Counted from the first letter of the stretch, positions 8,018 through 16,980 are shown. The stretch: 64,000 bases of DNA from Paucidesulfovibrio sp036541255 (GCA_036541255.1 JAZHDD010000023.1:186001-250000), one strand, 5' to 3'. Numbers and translations are program-made. The notes: generated by a model not told the origin, from the letters alone.

Positions 8018-9280
8018 ATGTCCGACACCATCGCGCCTTGCCCCCAACTGCCTTTCCATGGCCGCGAAGCCGTCCGCTTTGATCCGCACGCCCTGGAACG
8101 CACTCCGGCTTACGTGGTGGACGAGGGGCTGATCCGCGCCAACGCCGACATCCTGGCCCACGTGCGTGCGCAGACCGGCTGCCGGATTCTTCTGGCTCTG
8201 AAATGCTTTTCCATGTTCCGGGTCTTCCCGCTCCTGGCCGAACAACTGGACGGCGTGTGCGCCAGCTCGCCCCACGAGGCCCGGTTGGGCCGCGAAGAAT
8301 TCGCGCCGCACAACAAAAACGCCGAGGTCCACTCCTTTGCGGCAGGCTTCAGCGAAATGGACGTGCGCGAGCTGTCCCTGACCAGCGACCACCTCGTGTT
8401 CAACTCCCTGGCCCAGTTGGAGCGTTTCGCCTCCCTGGCCTGCGAAACCGCGCGCAATGCCGGGCGCGAAGTTGAATTGGCCCTGCGCATCAATCCCGAG
8501 CACTCCGAGGGCGCGGCCCCGCTCTACGACCCCTGCTCGCCCGGTTCGCGCCTGGGCATCCGCCGCGCCCAGTTGGATGCGGGCATCGCCCGCGCAGGCA
8601 GCGCCCAGGCCCTGCTTCGGGGCGTCACGGGCCTGCACTGGCACAACCTCTGCGAACAGGACGCGGACAACCTGGAGCGCACCATCCGCGCGGTGGAGGC
8701 CCGTTTCGCCGACGTGCTGCCCCTGATGCGCTACGTGAATTTCGGCGGCGGCCACCACATCACCCGGCCCGGCTACGACGTGAAACGGCTCATCCGCCTG
8801 GTGCGCGAATTCAAGGCCCGCTGGGGCGTGCAGGTCTACCTGGAGCCGGGCGAGGCTGTGGCCCTGAACGCGGGCTGGCTCGTAGCCACGGTGCTGGACG
8901 TGGTCCCGGCGGAATACGGCTCGGACCTGCCCCTGGCGATCATGGACAGCGCCGTGCCCTGCCACATGCCCGACGTCATCGAAATGCCCTACCGGCCCCA
9001 CATCCTGGACTCGGGCCAACCAAGCGAAAAATCCTGGACCTGCCGCATCGGCGGACCTTCCTGCCTGGCCGGGGATGTGGCCGGGGAATACTCCTTTGAC
9101 GAACCCCTGCGCGTGGGCCACAGGCTCGTGTTCGCGGACATGGCCATCTATTCCATGGTCAAAACCAACACCTTCAACGGCATCCAGCTCCCGGACATCG
9201 TGCTCTACAAACCCGGCACCCACGAACTGGAACTGGTGCGCCGCTTCGGCTACCAGGATTTCCGAAACCGCTTGTCCTGA
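8018..9280 (+). CDS. nspC: Carboxynorspermidine/carboxyspermidine decarboxylase
   Basis: This PLP enzyme of the alanine-racemase/ornithine-decarboxylase fold removes the carboxylate from carboxyspermidine or carboxynorspermidine to give spermidine or norspermidine. The PLP lysine is in LLALKCFSMF near residue 52. Other family marks are GLHWHNLCEQ, the glycine-rich NFGGGHHITRPGYD and YLEPGEAV. I placed the start at the ATG at 8018, which has AAGGAG at 8008-8013 and gives 420 residues. The frame is open upstream but that stretch overlaps the preceding gene and has no family similarity. Confidence 0.93.
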   Translation: MSDTIAPCPQLPFHGREAVRFDPHALERTPAYVVDEGLIRANADILAHVRAQTGCRILLALKCFSMFRVFPLLAEQLDGVCASSPHEARLGREEFAPHNKNAEVHSFAAGFSEMDVRELSLTSDHLVFNSLAQLERFASLACETARNAGREVELALRINPEHSEGAAPLYDPCSPGSRLGIRRAQLDAGIARAGSAQALLRGVTGLHWHNLCEQDADNLERTIRAVEARFADVLPLMRYVNFGGGHHITRPGYDVKRLIRLVREFKARWGVQVYLEPGEAVALNAGWLVATVLDVVPAEYGSDLPLAIMDSAVPCHMPDVIEMPYRPHILDSGQPSEKSWTCRIGGPSCLAGDVAGEYSFDEPLRVGHRLVFADMAIYSMVKTNTFNGIQLPDIVLYKPGTHELELVRRFGYQDFRNRLS

Positions 9281-9317
9281 TTTTACCACGCACCAATCAA
9301 AAACATGGAATATCAGC

Positions 9318-10217
9318 ATGATACAGAATAGCAAAACAAATGAATCCCAGGAGTTTCTGGTGCCGGATTTTCTTGCGTCGGAAATCGAGGACCGCAGGCC
9401 CGAAATCTCGCGCTTCCACGTCATCCCCGCGCCCTTCGAGGCCAGCGTGTCCTATGGTGGCGGCACGGCCCTCGGCCCGGCAGCCATTCTCGAAGCCTCG
9501 CAACAGCTCGAAATCTGGGACGGCCAGTCCATCCCGGCCCGGCTCGGCATCCACACGGCCCCGGCAGTGGATTGCCACGACAGCGCGCCCGTCGTGTTGC
9601 AACGCATCGAAACAGCCATACGCGCCACCCTGGACCACAACGCCCTGCCCGTGCTGCTGGGCGGCGAGCACACCGTGACCCTGGGAGCCCTGCGCGCCCT
9701 GGCCGCCAAGCACGGCAGCTTCGGCGTGATCCAGTTCGACGCGCACGCCGACCTGCGCCAGAGCTACGAAGGCTCGCCCCTGAGCCACGCCTGCGTCATG
9801 CGCCGCGCCCTGGACGACCTGGGCCTGACCCTCTTCCAGATCGGTGTGCGCGCGCTTTCGCCCGAAGAAGTGGAACTGCGCAGTCAACGCAATATCGCCC
9901 GGCTGGACGCCCGCGAACTCGCCCTGCACGGCATTCCCGAAACGATGCTGCCCGCCGACTTCCCGCGCAAAGTCTACCTGACCTTTGACGTGGACGGCCT
10001 GGACCCCGGCGTGATTCGCGCCACAGGGACGCCCGTACCCGGCGGCGTGGGCTGGCACGACGCCCTGACCCTGGCGGGAATGGCCCTCGCGGGCCGCGAT
10101 GTGTTGGGATTCGACGTGGTGGAACTGGCCCCGCAACCGGGCGATCACGCCTCGGACTTTGCCGCGGCACAGCTCGTGTATGCGCTCATGGGCATCGTGG
10201 AACGGGCAGGGAAATAA
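9318..10217 (+). CDS. speB: Agmatinase
   Basis: This manganese ureohydrolase hydrolyses agmatine to putrescine and urea, supplying the diamine used by the two preceding enzymes. The 299 residues carry the arginase-family metal motifs GGEHTVTLG, QFDAHADLR and TFDVDGLDP, with the GTPVPGGV segment near the C-terminus. The ATG at 9318 is the first plausible start after nspC, though its ribosome binding site is weak; the open frame upstream overlaps nspC. Having speA, the synthase, nspC and speB in one cluster makes agmatinase more likely than arginase or another ureohydrolase. Confidence 0.92.
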   Translation: MIQNSKTNESQEFLVPDFLASEIEDRRPEISRFHVIPAPFEASVSYGGGTALGPAAILEASQQLEIWDGQSIPARLGIHTAPAVDCHDSAPVVLQRIETAIRATLDHNALPVLLGGEHTVTLGALRALAAKHGSFGVIQFDAHADLRQSYEGSPLSHACVMRRALDDLGLTLFQIGVRALSPEEVELRSQRNIARLDARELALHGIPETMLPADFPRKVYLTFDVDGLDPGVIRATGTPVPGGVGWHDALTLAGMALAGRDVLGFDVVELAPQPGDHASDFAAAQLVYALMGIVERAGK

Positions 10218-10230
10218 CGGGGAAAAGGCA

Positions 10231-10405
10231 ATGCCTCCGGCGGCCAAAGGGCCCGCGGCCCTTTGGATTCCCATTTGCCGTCCGCTCCCTGCGCGGCCGG
10301 GGAGCGTCGCGGAACACCGCAGCGCTGACCGCTGGACTGCGGGCAGCCGATGAAAGTCTTTGGAAAGGGGGTCCGGGGGAAGAACCTTTCTTCAGAAAGG
10401 TTTTC
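10231..10405. repeat. Candidate interspersed intergenic element with two hairpins
   Basis: The non-coding stretch after speB begins GCAATGCCTCCGGCGGCC and contains a perfect 8-bp stem, CCAAAGGG/CCCTTTGG (10244-10251 and 10259-10266). It ends with GGGGGTCCGGGGGAAGAACC and a second hairpin. From memory, similar blocks (a CCTCCGGCGGCCAAAGGG-like core and an AAGGGGGTCCGGGGG tail) recur between genes in Desulfovibrio-type genomes. Only one copy is visible here, so the repeat status is inferred. Confidence 0.4.
10383..10405. terminator. Hairpin at the convergent end of speB and the patatin gene
   Basis: AACCTTT (10383-10389) and AAAGGTT (10396-10402) form a perfect 7-bp stem with a six-base loop, followed rightward by TTCC. 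It overlaps the last codons of the leftward patatin gene and would end rightward transcripts from speB. Confidence 0.45.
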
Positions 10406-11285
10406 CTCCGGAAAATTCTCCGGCCTCCAGATATTCCTGAAGCTTTTCCCAGCCAGCCTCGGCGTCCTCGTATCCGCGCCGGATAATGGCCCGTAGCTTG
10501 TCCTTGTCGCGCTCCACGCGACCCGCGCCCAGGCCGGACGTGGGACGAATCACCACTACGCGGCCATGTGCCTCCAGTTCGTCGATCTCGTCCATAAGCG
10601 CGTTATAGCGTTCGTGGCGCAGCTCCAGGGCATGATGCAGACCGTGCAGGTCCGGATGCCTGAGCCGCACGGCCCAAAGTCCGCGCGTGGGTTTCTTGCG
10701 GTAGCCCTTGGGCTGGGTCAGCACCAGGACATGCCGCGTGTGGCCGAGTTCGCGACTTTTGTGCAGCGGGATGGGATCGGCAATGCCGCCATCCATAAGT
10801 CGGTGCAGTCGGCCCGTGGCATCGAGCCAAGGCACGGGGCCGGAAACGAGCGGCAGACTGCACGAGGCGCACAGCAAGGCCATGGTCTCTGCATGGCTCC
10901 AGCCGGACTTTTCGTGGTGCAGGGCCTGACCGGTGACGCAGTCCGTGGTCACGGTCCAGAACTTGGCCGGATTGCTGTTGAAGGCGGCATAATCGAACGG
11001 CACGAGCCGGTTCGGGATTTCGTCGAAAATGAAATCCATGCCGAACAGGTCGCCGCCGCGTAGCAGCCGGGCATAGCTGAGATAGCGCGCATCCCGCACG
11101 AACTCCACATTGACGATCTCGTTGCGCTCCAATTGACGCGAGATGTAATTGGCCGCGTTGCAGGCGCCCATGGATACGCCGAGAACATTGGGCAACCAGA
11201 GATTCCGTTCCATGAACAGGCGTAGCACGCCCGAGGTATAGACCCCGCGCAGGCCGCCGCCTTCGAGTATCAAAGCCGTGGACAT
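10392..11285 (-). CDS. Patatin-like phospholipase
   Basis: This 297-residue serine hydrolase of the patatin family (YjjU-like) probably cleaves acyl chains from phospholipids. The oxyanion-hole motif EGGGLRGVYTSGV is at the N-terminus, the nucleophile Ser38 lies in GVSMG, and the dyad aspartate is in LMDGGIADPIPL. There is no signal peptide, so it acts in the cytoplasm or on the inner leaflet. The ATG at 11285 follows GAGGGGATTGCT; open codons upstream have no family similarity. It is divergently oriented from the GNAT-nitrilase gene. Confidence 0.88.
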   Translation of the reverse strand: MSTALILEGGGLRGVYTSGVLRLFMERNLWLPNVLGVSMGACNAANYISRQLERNEIVNVEFVRDARYLSYARLLRGGDLFGMDFIFDEIPNRLVPFDYAAFNSNPAKFWTVTTDCVTGQALHHEKSGWSHAETMALLCASCSLPLVSGPVPWLDATGRLHRLMDGGIADPIPLHKSRELGHTRHVLVLTQPKGYRKKPTRGLWAVRLRHPDLHGLHHALELRHERYNALMDEIDELEAHGRVVVIRPTSGLGAGRVERDKDKLRAIIRRGYEDAEAGWEKLQEYLEAGEFSGGKPF

Positions 11286-11435
11286 AGCAATCCCCTCATG
11301 CGACGAGGCTTCGAGCGTAAAGAATTTTTCCGGACATGATTCTTTGCATGAATTCATATATGATGCTCCGCAGCACATTGGCCGAGGCAATCGACGCGAC
11401 CTGACAAAAAACATGGATCAACAAGCGACAAGACA

Positions 11436-12968
11436 ATGACAGAGAACCAGCACACACACAAACTGCGGCTGCGCAACCTGAACCTGGATGACTACGAACG
11501 CGTTCGCGACATCTGCGGAAAGGTCTACCGCATGACAAAACCGTGGCAGCGCGAGGAAATCGCAGCCATGGTCCAACGATTCCCGGAAGGTCAGATCTGC
11601 ATTGAAGACAAGGGGCGGCCTGTGGCCATCGCCCTGTCCATGATCATCGACTATTCCATTTTCGGAGAGAATCATACCTACCACGACGTCATCGGCGACG
11701 GCCAGATGCGCAACCACGATCCGGACGGCGACTACCTCTACGGTATCGAAGTGTTCGTGGACCCGGAATACCAGGGCATGCGCCTGGGGCGGCGTCTGTA
11801 TGACGCACGCAAGGAGCTTTGCGAACGCCTCAATCTCAAAGGCATCATGGTGGGGGGCCGCATCCCCGGCTACCGTGAATATGCGGATGAGCTGCGCCCT
11901 CACGAATACATCCACAAGGTCCGCTGCCGGGAACTCTACGATCCGGTCCTTTCCTTTCAGCTGTCCAACGAATTCCACATCAAGAACCTGCTGCGGGATT
12001 ATTGGCCCGAGGACAACGCCTCGCAAGGCAATGCCGTACTCCTGGAATGGATCAACATCAACCAGACCAAGAAGACGCGCATTTTCGGAGGGACAAAGAC
12101 GGTCGCCCGCGTGGGCGTGGTCCAGTGGCAGATGCGCCGGTTCGAATCCTTTGAGGATTTCATGCAGCAGGCGGAATTCTTCGTGGATACGGTTTCCGAC
12201 TACGGCTCGGACATCGTGCTCTTTCCCGAGTTGTTCAATGCCCCGCTGATCCACCAGTTCGACGACCGCAGTCCGGCCGAGGCCATGCGTTCCCTGGCGG
12301 GATACACCGAACGGATGCGTGTCGAAATGAGCGAAATGGCCCTGGCCTACAACATCAACATCGTCACGGGCAGCGTGCCCGAGTTGCAGGAGGACGGGCG
12401 CCTCTACAATGTCTGCTACCTGCTGCGGCGGGACGGCACCTGGGACAGCCAATACAAATTGCACATCACTCCGGAAGAATCCGCAAGCTGGGGACTGGCC
12501 GGGGGCGACAAGCTCAAAGTCTTTGACACGGATGTGGGGAAGATAGGCATCCTTATCTGCTATGATGTGGAGTTTCCCGAATTGGCACGGCTTCAGGCCG
12601 AGCAAGGCATGCGCATTCTGCTCGTTCCCTTCTGGACCGACACGCAGAACGCCTATCTCCGCGTACGCCGTTGCGCCCAGGCCAGGGCCATCGAAAACGA
12701 ATGCTATGTGGCCATTTCCGGCAGCGTGGGCAACATCCCCAAGGTGGAGACCATGGGCATCCAGTATTCCCAGGCCGCCATCTTCACTCCCTCGGATTTT
12801 TCCTTTCCGCACGACGCCACGGCCGCGGAAGCGACGCCCGGAGTGGAAACCACGTTGATCACCGACCTGGACCTGGGGCTGATCAAGGAACTCCGCGCCA
12901 AAGGGAGCGTCCGCAATGCAGAAAGCCGTCGGAGCGACCTGTATCGTTTGCAATGGATAGGCAAGTGA
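11436..12968 (+). CDS. GNAT acetyltransferase-nitrilase fusion
   Basis: This is a 510-residue two-domain protein. Residues ~5-210 are a GNAT acetyltransferase with the acetyl-CoA loop region FVDPEYQGMRLGRRLYDARK. Residues ~220-505 are a carbon-nitrogen hydrolase with the Glu-Lys-Cys triad in LFPELFN, SQYKLHI and ILICYDVEFPE. The two activities suggest acyl transfer to an amine coupled with amide hydrolysis, but the substrate is unknown. The same architecture occurs as a stand-alone protein in several bacteria. It is not obviously in an operon. Confidence 0.88.
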   Translation: MTENQHTHKLRLRNLNLDDYERVRDICGKVYRMTKPWQREEIAAMVQRFPEGQICIEDKGRPVAIALSMIIDYSIFGENHTYHDVIGDGQMRNHDPDGDYLYGIEVFVDPEYQGMRLGRRLYDARKELCERLNLKGIMVGGRIPGYREYADELRPHEYIHKVRCRELYDPVLSFQLSNEFHIKNLLRDYWPEDNASQGNAVLLEWININQTKKTRIFGGTKTVARVGVVQWQMRRFESFEDFMQQAEFFVDTVSDYGSDIVLFPELFNAPLIHQFDDRSPAEAMRSLAGYTERMRVEMSEMALAYNINIVTGSVPELQEDGRLYNVCYLLRRDGTWDSQYKLHITPEESASWGLAGGDKLKVFDTDVGKIGILICYDVEFPELARLQAEQGMRILLVPFWTDTQNAYLRVRRCAQARAIENECYVAISGSVGNIPKVETMGIQYSQAAIFTPSDFSFPHDATAAEATPGVETTLITDLDLGLIKELRAKGSVRNAESRRSDLYRLQWIGK

Positions 12969-13104
12969 TCGGGCAAGCGACCCTGCCGGGGTCCAACACA
13001 CAACCGCAACCTCTTGCTTGCGCGAAGCAATAATACCTCTTGGAATCATTTCCTCGAACGCTCAAATAGAGTATGGAGAATTCTCACCTATCCATGGAGG
13101 GGGT

Positions 13105-13536
13105 ATGCGAAGATTCATCATTCTCGTCTTTCTCTGTCTGCTCGGTGCAGGAAACGTTTTTGCCGAGGAATTCATCGGCTCCATCAAACACGCCCAGGGG
13201 GAATCCTACCTTGTGCATCAGGGCCAGGCCCAGACTGCCCAGGTAGGCGACCACCTGTATAAGGGCGACGTGTTGCGCACAGGCGACGGCAGCCTGGGAG
13301 CGCTCTTCCGGGACGACACCGCCATCTCGCTCGGCCCGGAAAGCGAAATAGCTGTCGAGGAGTTCATCTTTGACCCGGCCGGGGGCAACCTGAGCTTTTT
13401 GACAAAAATATTCCGGGGCTCGGCAGCGTTCCTCACCGGACAGATGGGCAAAATCCGGCCCGAAGCATTCCGCGTGGAAACGCCCCAGGCCACCATCGGC
13501 ATCCGGGGAACGCATTTCGTGGTTGACGTGGACTAG
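13105..13536 (+). CDS. Secreted FecR-domain protein
   Basis: This 143-residue protein has a signal peptide (residues 1-20, ending VFAEE) and a FecR domain. The diagnostic segments are GDHLYKGDVLRTGDGS, FRDDTAISLGPES and the C-terminal RVETPQATIGIRGTHFVV. In this stand-alone form FecR domains are periplasmic and not coupled to a sigma factor gene; none lies nearby. The ATG at 13105 follows GGAGGGGGT. The next gene, an OmpA-like lipoprotein, starts nine bases after its stop, so the two are likely co-transcribed and may act together at the outer membrane. Confidence 0.85.
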   Translation: MRRFIILVFLCLLGAGNVFAEEFIGSIKHAQGESYLVHQGQAQTAQVGDHLYKGDVLRTGDGSLGALFRDDTAISLGPESEIAVEEFIFDPAGGNLSFLTKIFRGSAAFLTGQMGKIRPEAFRVETPQATIGIRGTHFVVDVD

Positions 13537-13545
13537 GGGGATGAA

Positions 13546-14136
13546 ATGAACAAACCAGTATACGCGACACTCATTCTGATGCTGCTGCTCAGCGCCTGCG
13601 CGAGGGAAACCGTGCTACTGCTGCCCACTCCGGACGGTCGGCCCGGCGCAGTGGTGGTCACTCCCAAACAGGGCGAGGCCGTGGTCGTGGACAAGGCGGG
13701 GACGGCCGTGGACGTGAGCGGTGATTCCGCTGGCGCGGCCTATGCCGTTTCCGAAGAACGTATCCGCAAAGAATTCGGCGCAACTCTCGACGCCCTGCCC
13801 ATTCCGCCCAAACACTTCCTGCTCTATTTCACGAGCGGCACTGCCGACCTGCTGCCTGAATCCGCCGCGCTCCTGCCGCAGGTGCTGGAGACCATCAAGG
13901 AACGGCTTTCCACGGACGTGAGCGTGGTGGGACATGCGGACCGCGAAGGCGATCCCAAATGGAACTACACGCTCTCGCGCAGACGTGCGGAAACGGTCAG
14001 CGTCCTGCTCAAAAACATGGGCGTGAACCCGGAGCACATGGAGATCACCTCGCACGGCGAGGAAAATCCGCTCGTTCCCACGGCGGACAACGTGGCCGAG
14101 CCGCGCAACCGCAGGGTGGAAGTCATCGTGCGCTGA
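13546..14136 (+). CDS. OmpA-family lipoprotein
   Basis: This 196-residue protein has a lipoprotein signal (MLLLSAC, lipobox cysteine at residue 18). After a ~70-residue linker comes an OmpA C-terminal peptidoglycan-binding domain: LLYFTSGTADLLPES, VVGHADREGDPKWNYTLSRRRAETV and AEPRNRRVEVIVR. It should be anchored in the outer membrane and hold the peptidoglycan through its OmpA domain. It lies directly after the FecR-domain gene and is followed by a strong hairpin. Confidence 0.9.
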   Translation: MNKPVYATLILMLLLSACARETVLLLPTPDGRPGAVVVTPKQGEAVVVDKAGTAVDVSGDSAGAAYAVSEERIRKEFGATLDALPIPPKHFLLYFTSGTADLLPESAALLPQVLETIKERLSTDVSVVGHADREGDPKWNYTLSRRRAETVSVLLKNMGVNPEHMEITSHGEENPLVPTADNVAEPRNRRVEVIVR

Positions 14137-14175
14137 GCCGCAGCCGGTTTCCGATCCCGCATTGCCAATCAAAAA

Positions 14176-14215
14176 GGCCCGCCTCCTTCGGACAGGGAGG
14201 CGGGCCGCTTTGCAA
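14176..14215. terminator. Strong hairpin terminator, best read leftward
   Basis: GGCCCGCCTCC (14176-14186) pairs perfectly with GGAGGCGGGCC (14196-14206). Rightward the stem is followed by GCTTTGC, leftward by five T residues (the AAAAA at 14171-14175). It can therefore end both the OmpA transcript and, more canonically, the leftward HTH gene. Confidence 0.75.
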
Positions 14216-14259
14216 TCAGCCGCGCGGAGGAGTACGCGCGGTCAGGTTGCTCCGGAGCC

Positions 14260-14430
14260 TTACGCAGACTGGTAAAAGCAACGCTTGGGCGAAGTCACCT
14301 TGCCGCTCTCTTTCAGCACCTGGATCGCCTTGGAAACATCCTTGGGATCGGCACCCAGAGCCTTGGCCACATCGCCGGGCCGTTGGGGTTTTCCGGCCTT
14401 CCGCATTGCTTCAAGCACCTGTTCCTGCAT
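14260..14430 (-). CDS. Small winged-helix-like DNA-binding protein
   Basis: A 56-residue protein whose sequence fits a compact helix-turn-helix/winged-helix fold: MQEQVLEAMRKAGKP, RPGDVAKALGADPKDVSKA and IQVLKESGKV. It has no effector domain, so it may be a minimal repressor or a nucleoid-associated protein. The ATG at 14430 is preceded by AAGGAG with six bases of spacing. An in-frame ATG at 14466 lacks such a site and would add a poor 12-residue extension. The A/T-rich region upstream probably holds its promoter. Confidence 0.7.
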   Translation of the reverse strand: MQEQVLEAMRKAGKPQRPGDVAKALGADPKDVSKAIQVLKESGKVTSPKRCFYQSA

Positions 14431-14710
14431 GTTCGGCTCCTTGCTGGGGTTGAGGAGAGGAGACATAGTTGAAGAGTGTGATTGATTACTATTATCAGAT
14501 TATACTTTTGTCAACACCCTTTCGAGCAACTTTTTCCATCGCAAAAAAAATCCATATTATAATGCATTACGCAGCTTTTGCCGCCCATGGCCAAACCATT
14601 CGCGTCGTACCACCCTGTTCATGCAAGGCTGATGGTCGGTTCTGGCCCGTGGTGTCAAGTTCCAAGCCGAAATATGGACAAGTGCCCGTAAAGGGGCTAA
14701 TTCGTCGCGG
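14431..14710. promoter_or_regulatory. AT-rich divergent promoter region
   Basis: This stretch between the divergent HTH gene and murI is clearly more A/T-rich than its surroundings. It contains TATAAT-like boxes on both strands, TATAAT in the leftward direction around 14500 and TATTATAATG rightward around 14555. I cannot pair either with a well-spaced -35 box, so exact promoters are uncertain. Confidence 0.35.
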
Positions 14711-15562
14711 ATGCAAGACACCAACGCGCGATCTGCCACGGCATCCCTGCCCATCGGCGTGTTCGATTCCGGTGTGGGAGGGCTCACGGTGCTGCGCGCC
14801 CTGACGCGCCGCCTGCCCTGCGAAGATTTTCTCTATCTGGGCGACACGGCCCGCCTGCCCTACGGCACCAAAAGCCCTGCCTCGATCTCGCGTTATGCGC
14901 TCCAGGCCGCCCAGGTGCTCGTGGACCGGGGCGTCAAGCTCCTGGTCGTGGCCTGCAACACGGCTTCCGCCGTTGCTCTGCCCGGACTGCGCAAGGCCTT
15001 CCCCAAGCTGCCCGTGCTCGGCGTGGTCGGACCGGGAGCACGCGCCGCCTGCGCCGGCAGCAAGCAGGGCCGGATAGCCATCATCGCCACGGAAAGCACC
15101 ATTCACGGCGGAGCCTATCAAAAAGCCATCCGCAAGCTGCGCCCTGACGCAGTGATCCATGCCAAGGCCTGCCCGCTCTTCGTGACCCTGGCCGAGGAGG
15201 CCTGGACATCGGGCAAGCTCGTGGAAGACATCGCACGCGCCTACCTGGACCCGCTTTTTGCCGCGTTCACGGACGAATCAGGAACCGGCCCGGACAGCCT
15301 GGTACTCGGCTGCACCCACTTCCCGGCCTTGGCCGAACCCATCGGCAACGTGGTCGGCGACAAGGTGCGCGTCATTGATTCGGCGGCCACCACAGCCGCG
15401 GAAGTGGAGGAATTCCTGGCCCGCTACGACCTGACGCGCGAAAACTGCGTGAGCAGGATGCGCTTTCTGGCCACGGACGGAGCCGACCGTTTCGCCCGGG
15501 TGGGCGGCGTGTTTCTCGGCAGGGAACTGCGCGAATCGGACGTGGAGGTCGTGGACCTGTAG
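14711..15562 (+). CDS. murI: Glutamate racemase
   Basis: This 283-residue enzyme interconverts L- and D-glutamate and supplies D-glutamate for peptidoglycan. The two catalytic cysteines are present in VACNTASAV and LGCTHFPAL, and the N-terminal motif GVFDSGVGGLTVLRAL is typical. The length is normal for the family. It stands alone and converges with the LysE-type exporter gene, the stops being four bases apart. Confidence 0.95.
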   Translation: MQDTNARSATASLPIGVFDSGVGGLTVLRALTRRLPCEDFLYLGDTARLPYGTKSPASISRYALQAAQVLVDRGVKLLVVACNTASAVALPGLRKAFPKLPVLGVVGPGARAACAGSKQGRIAIIATESTIHGGAYQKAIRKLRPDAVIHAKACPLFVTLAEEAWTSGKLVEDIARAYLDPLFAAFTDESGTGPDSLVLGCTHFPALAEPIGNVVGDKVRVIDSAATTAAEVEEFLARYDLTRENCVSRMRFLATDGADRFARVGGVFLGRELRESDVEVVDL

Positions 15563-15566
15563 CGCT

Positions 15567-16184
15567 CTAGCGCCGGGCCAGGGCCAGTTTGATGCCGAAG
15601 AAGAGCATGGTCCCGCCCAAGGCGCGGGAAATGGGCACCTGCGCGCTGTAGAGCAGCCGCTTTATTGGCCTGTGCGTGATGGCCAGAGCCAGGAAAACGA
15701 ACCAGCCCCCCACCACCAGGGCGCACTCCAGCCCGTAGAGCAACCGGACCGACAGCCCCGCATCCGTGGGCACCACCACCGAATAGAAAGCGATGAAGAA
15801 GAGAGGCGCCTTGGGGTTCAGCAGGTTGCAGAGAAACCCTTGTCGAAAAGCCGTGCGGTCGCCGATGTGCAGCGGCCCGTCCGGGGTTTGCTCCTGGACC
15901 AGCCCGCCCTTGCCCAGCAGGCCGTGCAGGCCGAGCCAGCAGAGATAGGCCGCGCCCGCGTATTTGACCAGATCGAACAGCGCTTCGGACTGCGCGATCA
16001 GCACGGCCAAACCAAGCAGGCTGTAGCTGGTGTGCACGAGCATGCTCGCACCCACGCCCAAGGCCGTAAGACAGGCGGCACGCCGCGAATAGAGCACGGA
16101 ATTGCGCACGACCATGGCGAAGTCCGCTCCGGGGGCCATGGCCGCCAGCAGGATGAACAGGGTCACTCCAAAAAATTCCAGCAT
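15567..16184 (-). CDS. LysE/RhtB-family amino-acid exporter
   Basis: This 205-residue inner-membrane protein has about six hydrophobic segments and LysE-type motifs: the N-terminal AMAPGADFAMVVRNS, the middle WLGLHGLLG and NLLNPKAPLFF. The family exports amino acids or small metabolites; the substrate here is unknown. The ATG at 16184 has GGAGAAGG upstream. The open frame continues upstream but that part is arginine- and cysteine-rich and unlike the family. Confidence 0.88.
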   Translation of the reverse strand: MLEFFGVTLFILLAAMAPGADFAMVVRNSVLYSRRAACLTALGVGASMLVHTSYSLLGLAVLIAQSEALFDLVKYAGAAYLCWLGLHGLLGKGGLVQEQTPDGPLHIGDRTAFRQGFLCNLLNPKAPLFFIAFYSVVVPTDAGLSVRLLYGLECALVVGGWFVFLALAITHRPIKRLLYSAQVPISRALGGTMLFFGIKLALARR

Positions 16185-16347
16185 GCGCCTTCTCCTGCAG
16201 CCCATTAGCATGAGCCTGTTTCCGCGGCAATAGCGCCCTGAAAGGACTGCTTTTTCTCGAGGAGCGGATCGGGAAGCACAGCAAGGAGTCGGACAGGACT
16301 TCTGCCGAGCGCATGAAGACGCACGGCACGCGCTGGAACGAAACGGG

Positions 16348-16845
16348 CTACAGCTCGAGCAGGGCGGCGCGGGTCTCACGACGGCCAAAATCCAGGGCCT
16401 TGTCCTGATCCCACATGAATACGTCGATACTGGCGGTAAAACGCTTGTTCATAAGGTCGTTGATCTCGAAAATGCCCAGTCCCTCGATGCGGACCTTTTT
16501 GCCGAAAACCCAACCCTTGTCGAACAGGTCGCGCGAAACCGCGATGGTACCCTTGCGAACCTTGCGCATGCTCGCAGCCACGAGCGGATCCTCGTCACAC
16601 TGGTCTTCCGTGGGGTTGTACGCGGAAACCGTGACGGTTTGCACCTGCTTGTTCTCCAGCATCCGACGCTGCAAGGCCTGCGTCACCATCAGGGTCCGCT
16701 CGGTGGTCTCGGCCTTGAATTCGGCCAAACTCAGGTCGCGCTGCAAGTCATCAATGCGCTGATCACGGGCTTCCAGGCGCACGGTCTGCAACAGCAGGCC
16801 CAGCACCATGGCCGGAATGCACACATACTTTATAAAGATATTCAT
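16348..16845 (-). CDS. Membrane-anchored 3D-domain protein
   Basis: This 165-residue protein has an N-terminal hydrophobic anchor (residues 3-20), a short coiled-coil-like helix (ARDQRIDDLQRDLSLAEF) and a C-terminal 3D (Asp-Asp-Asp) domain. The domain runs from TVTVSAYNPTEDQCDE through VRIEGLGIFEINDL to RFTASIDVFM. Such double-psi beta-barrel domains occur in lytic transglycosylase-like and RlpA-like proteins, so peptidoglycan processing or binding is plausible. The ATG at 16845 follows GGAGGAAAGAAC; an in-frame ATG 30 bases upstream is less well placed. Confidence 0.75.
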   Translation of the reverse strand: MNIFIKYVCIPAMVLGLLLQTVRLEARDQRIDDLQRDLSLAEFKAETTERTLMVTQALQRRMLENKQVQTVTVSAYNPTEDQCDEDPLVAASMRKVRKGTIAVSRDLFDKGWVFGKKVRIEGLGIFEINDLMNKRFTASIDVFMWDQDKALDFGRRETRAALLEL

Positions 16846-16980
16846 TGTTCTTTCCTCCAGATAGGAAAGGGGCACATACTCACTGCCTGCACCTGTGTCA
16901 ACCTCACGCGAACCCGCATGAATCCTGGATTCCCTTTCTATTTCACCGTGTTTTTATGACAAAATTGCGACAAAATAATA

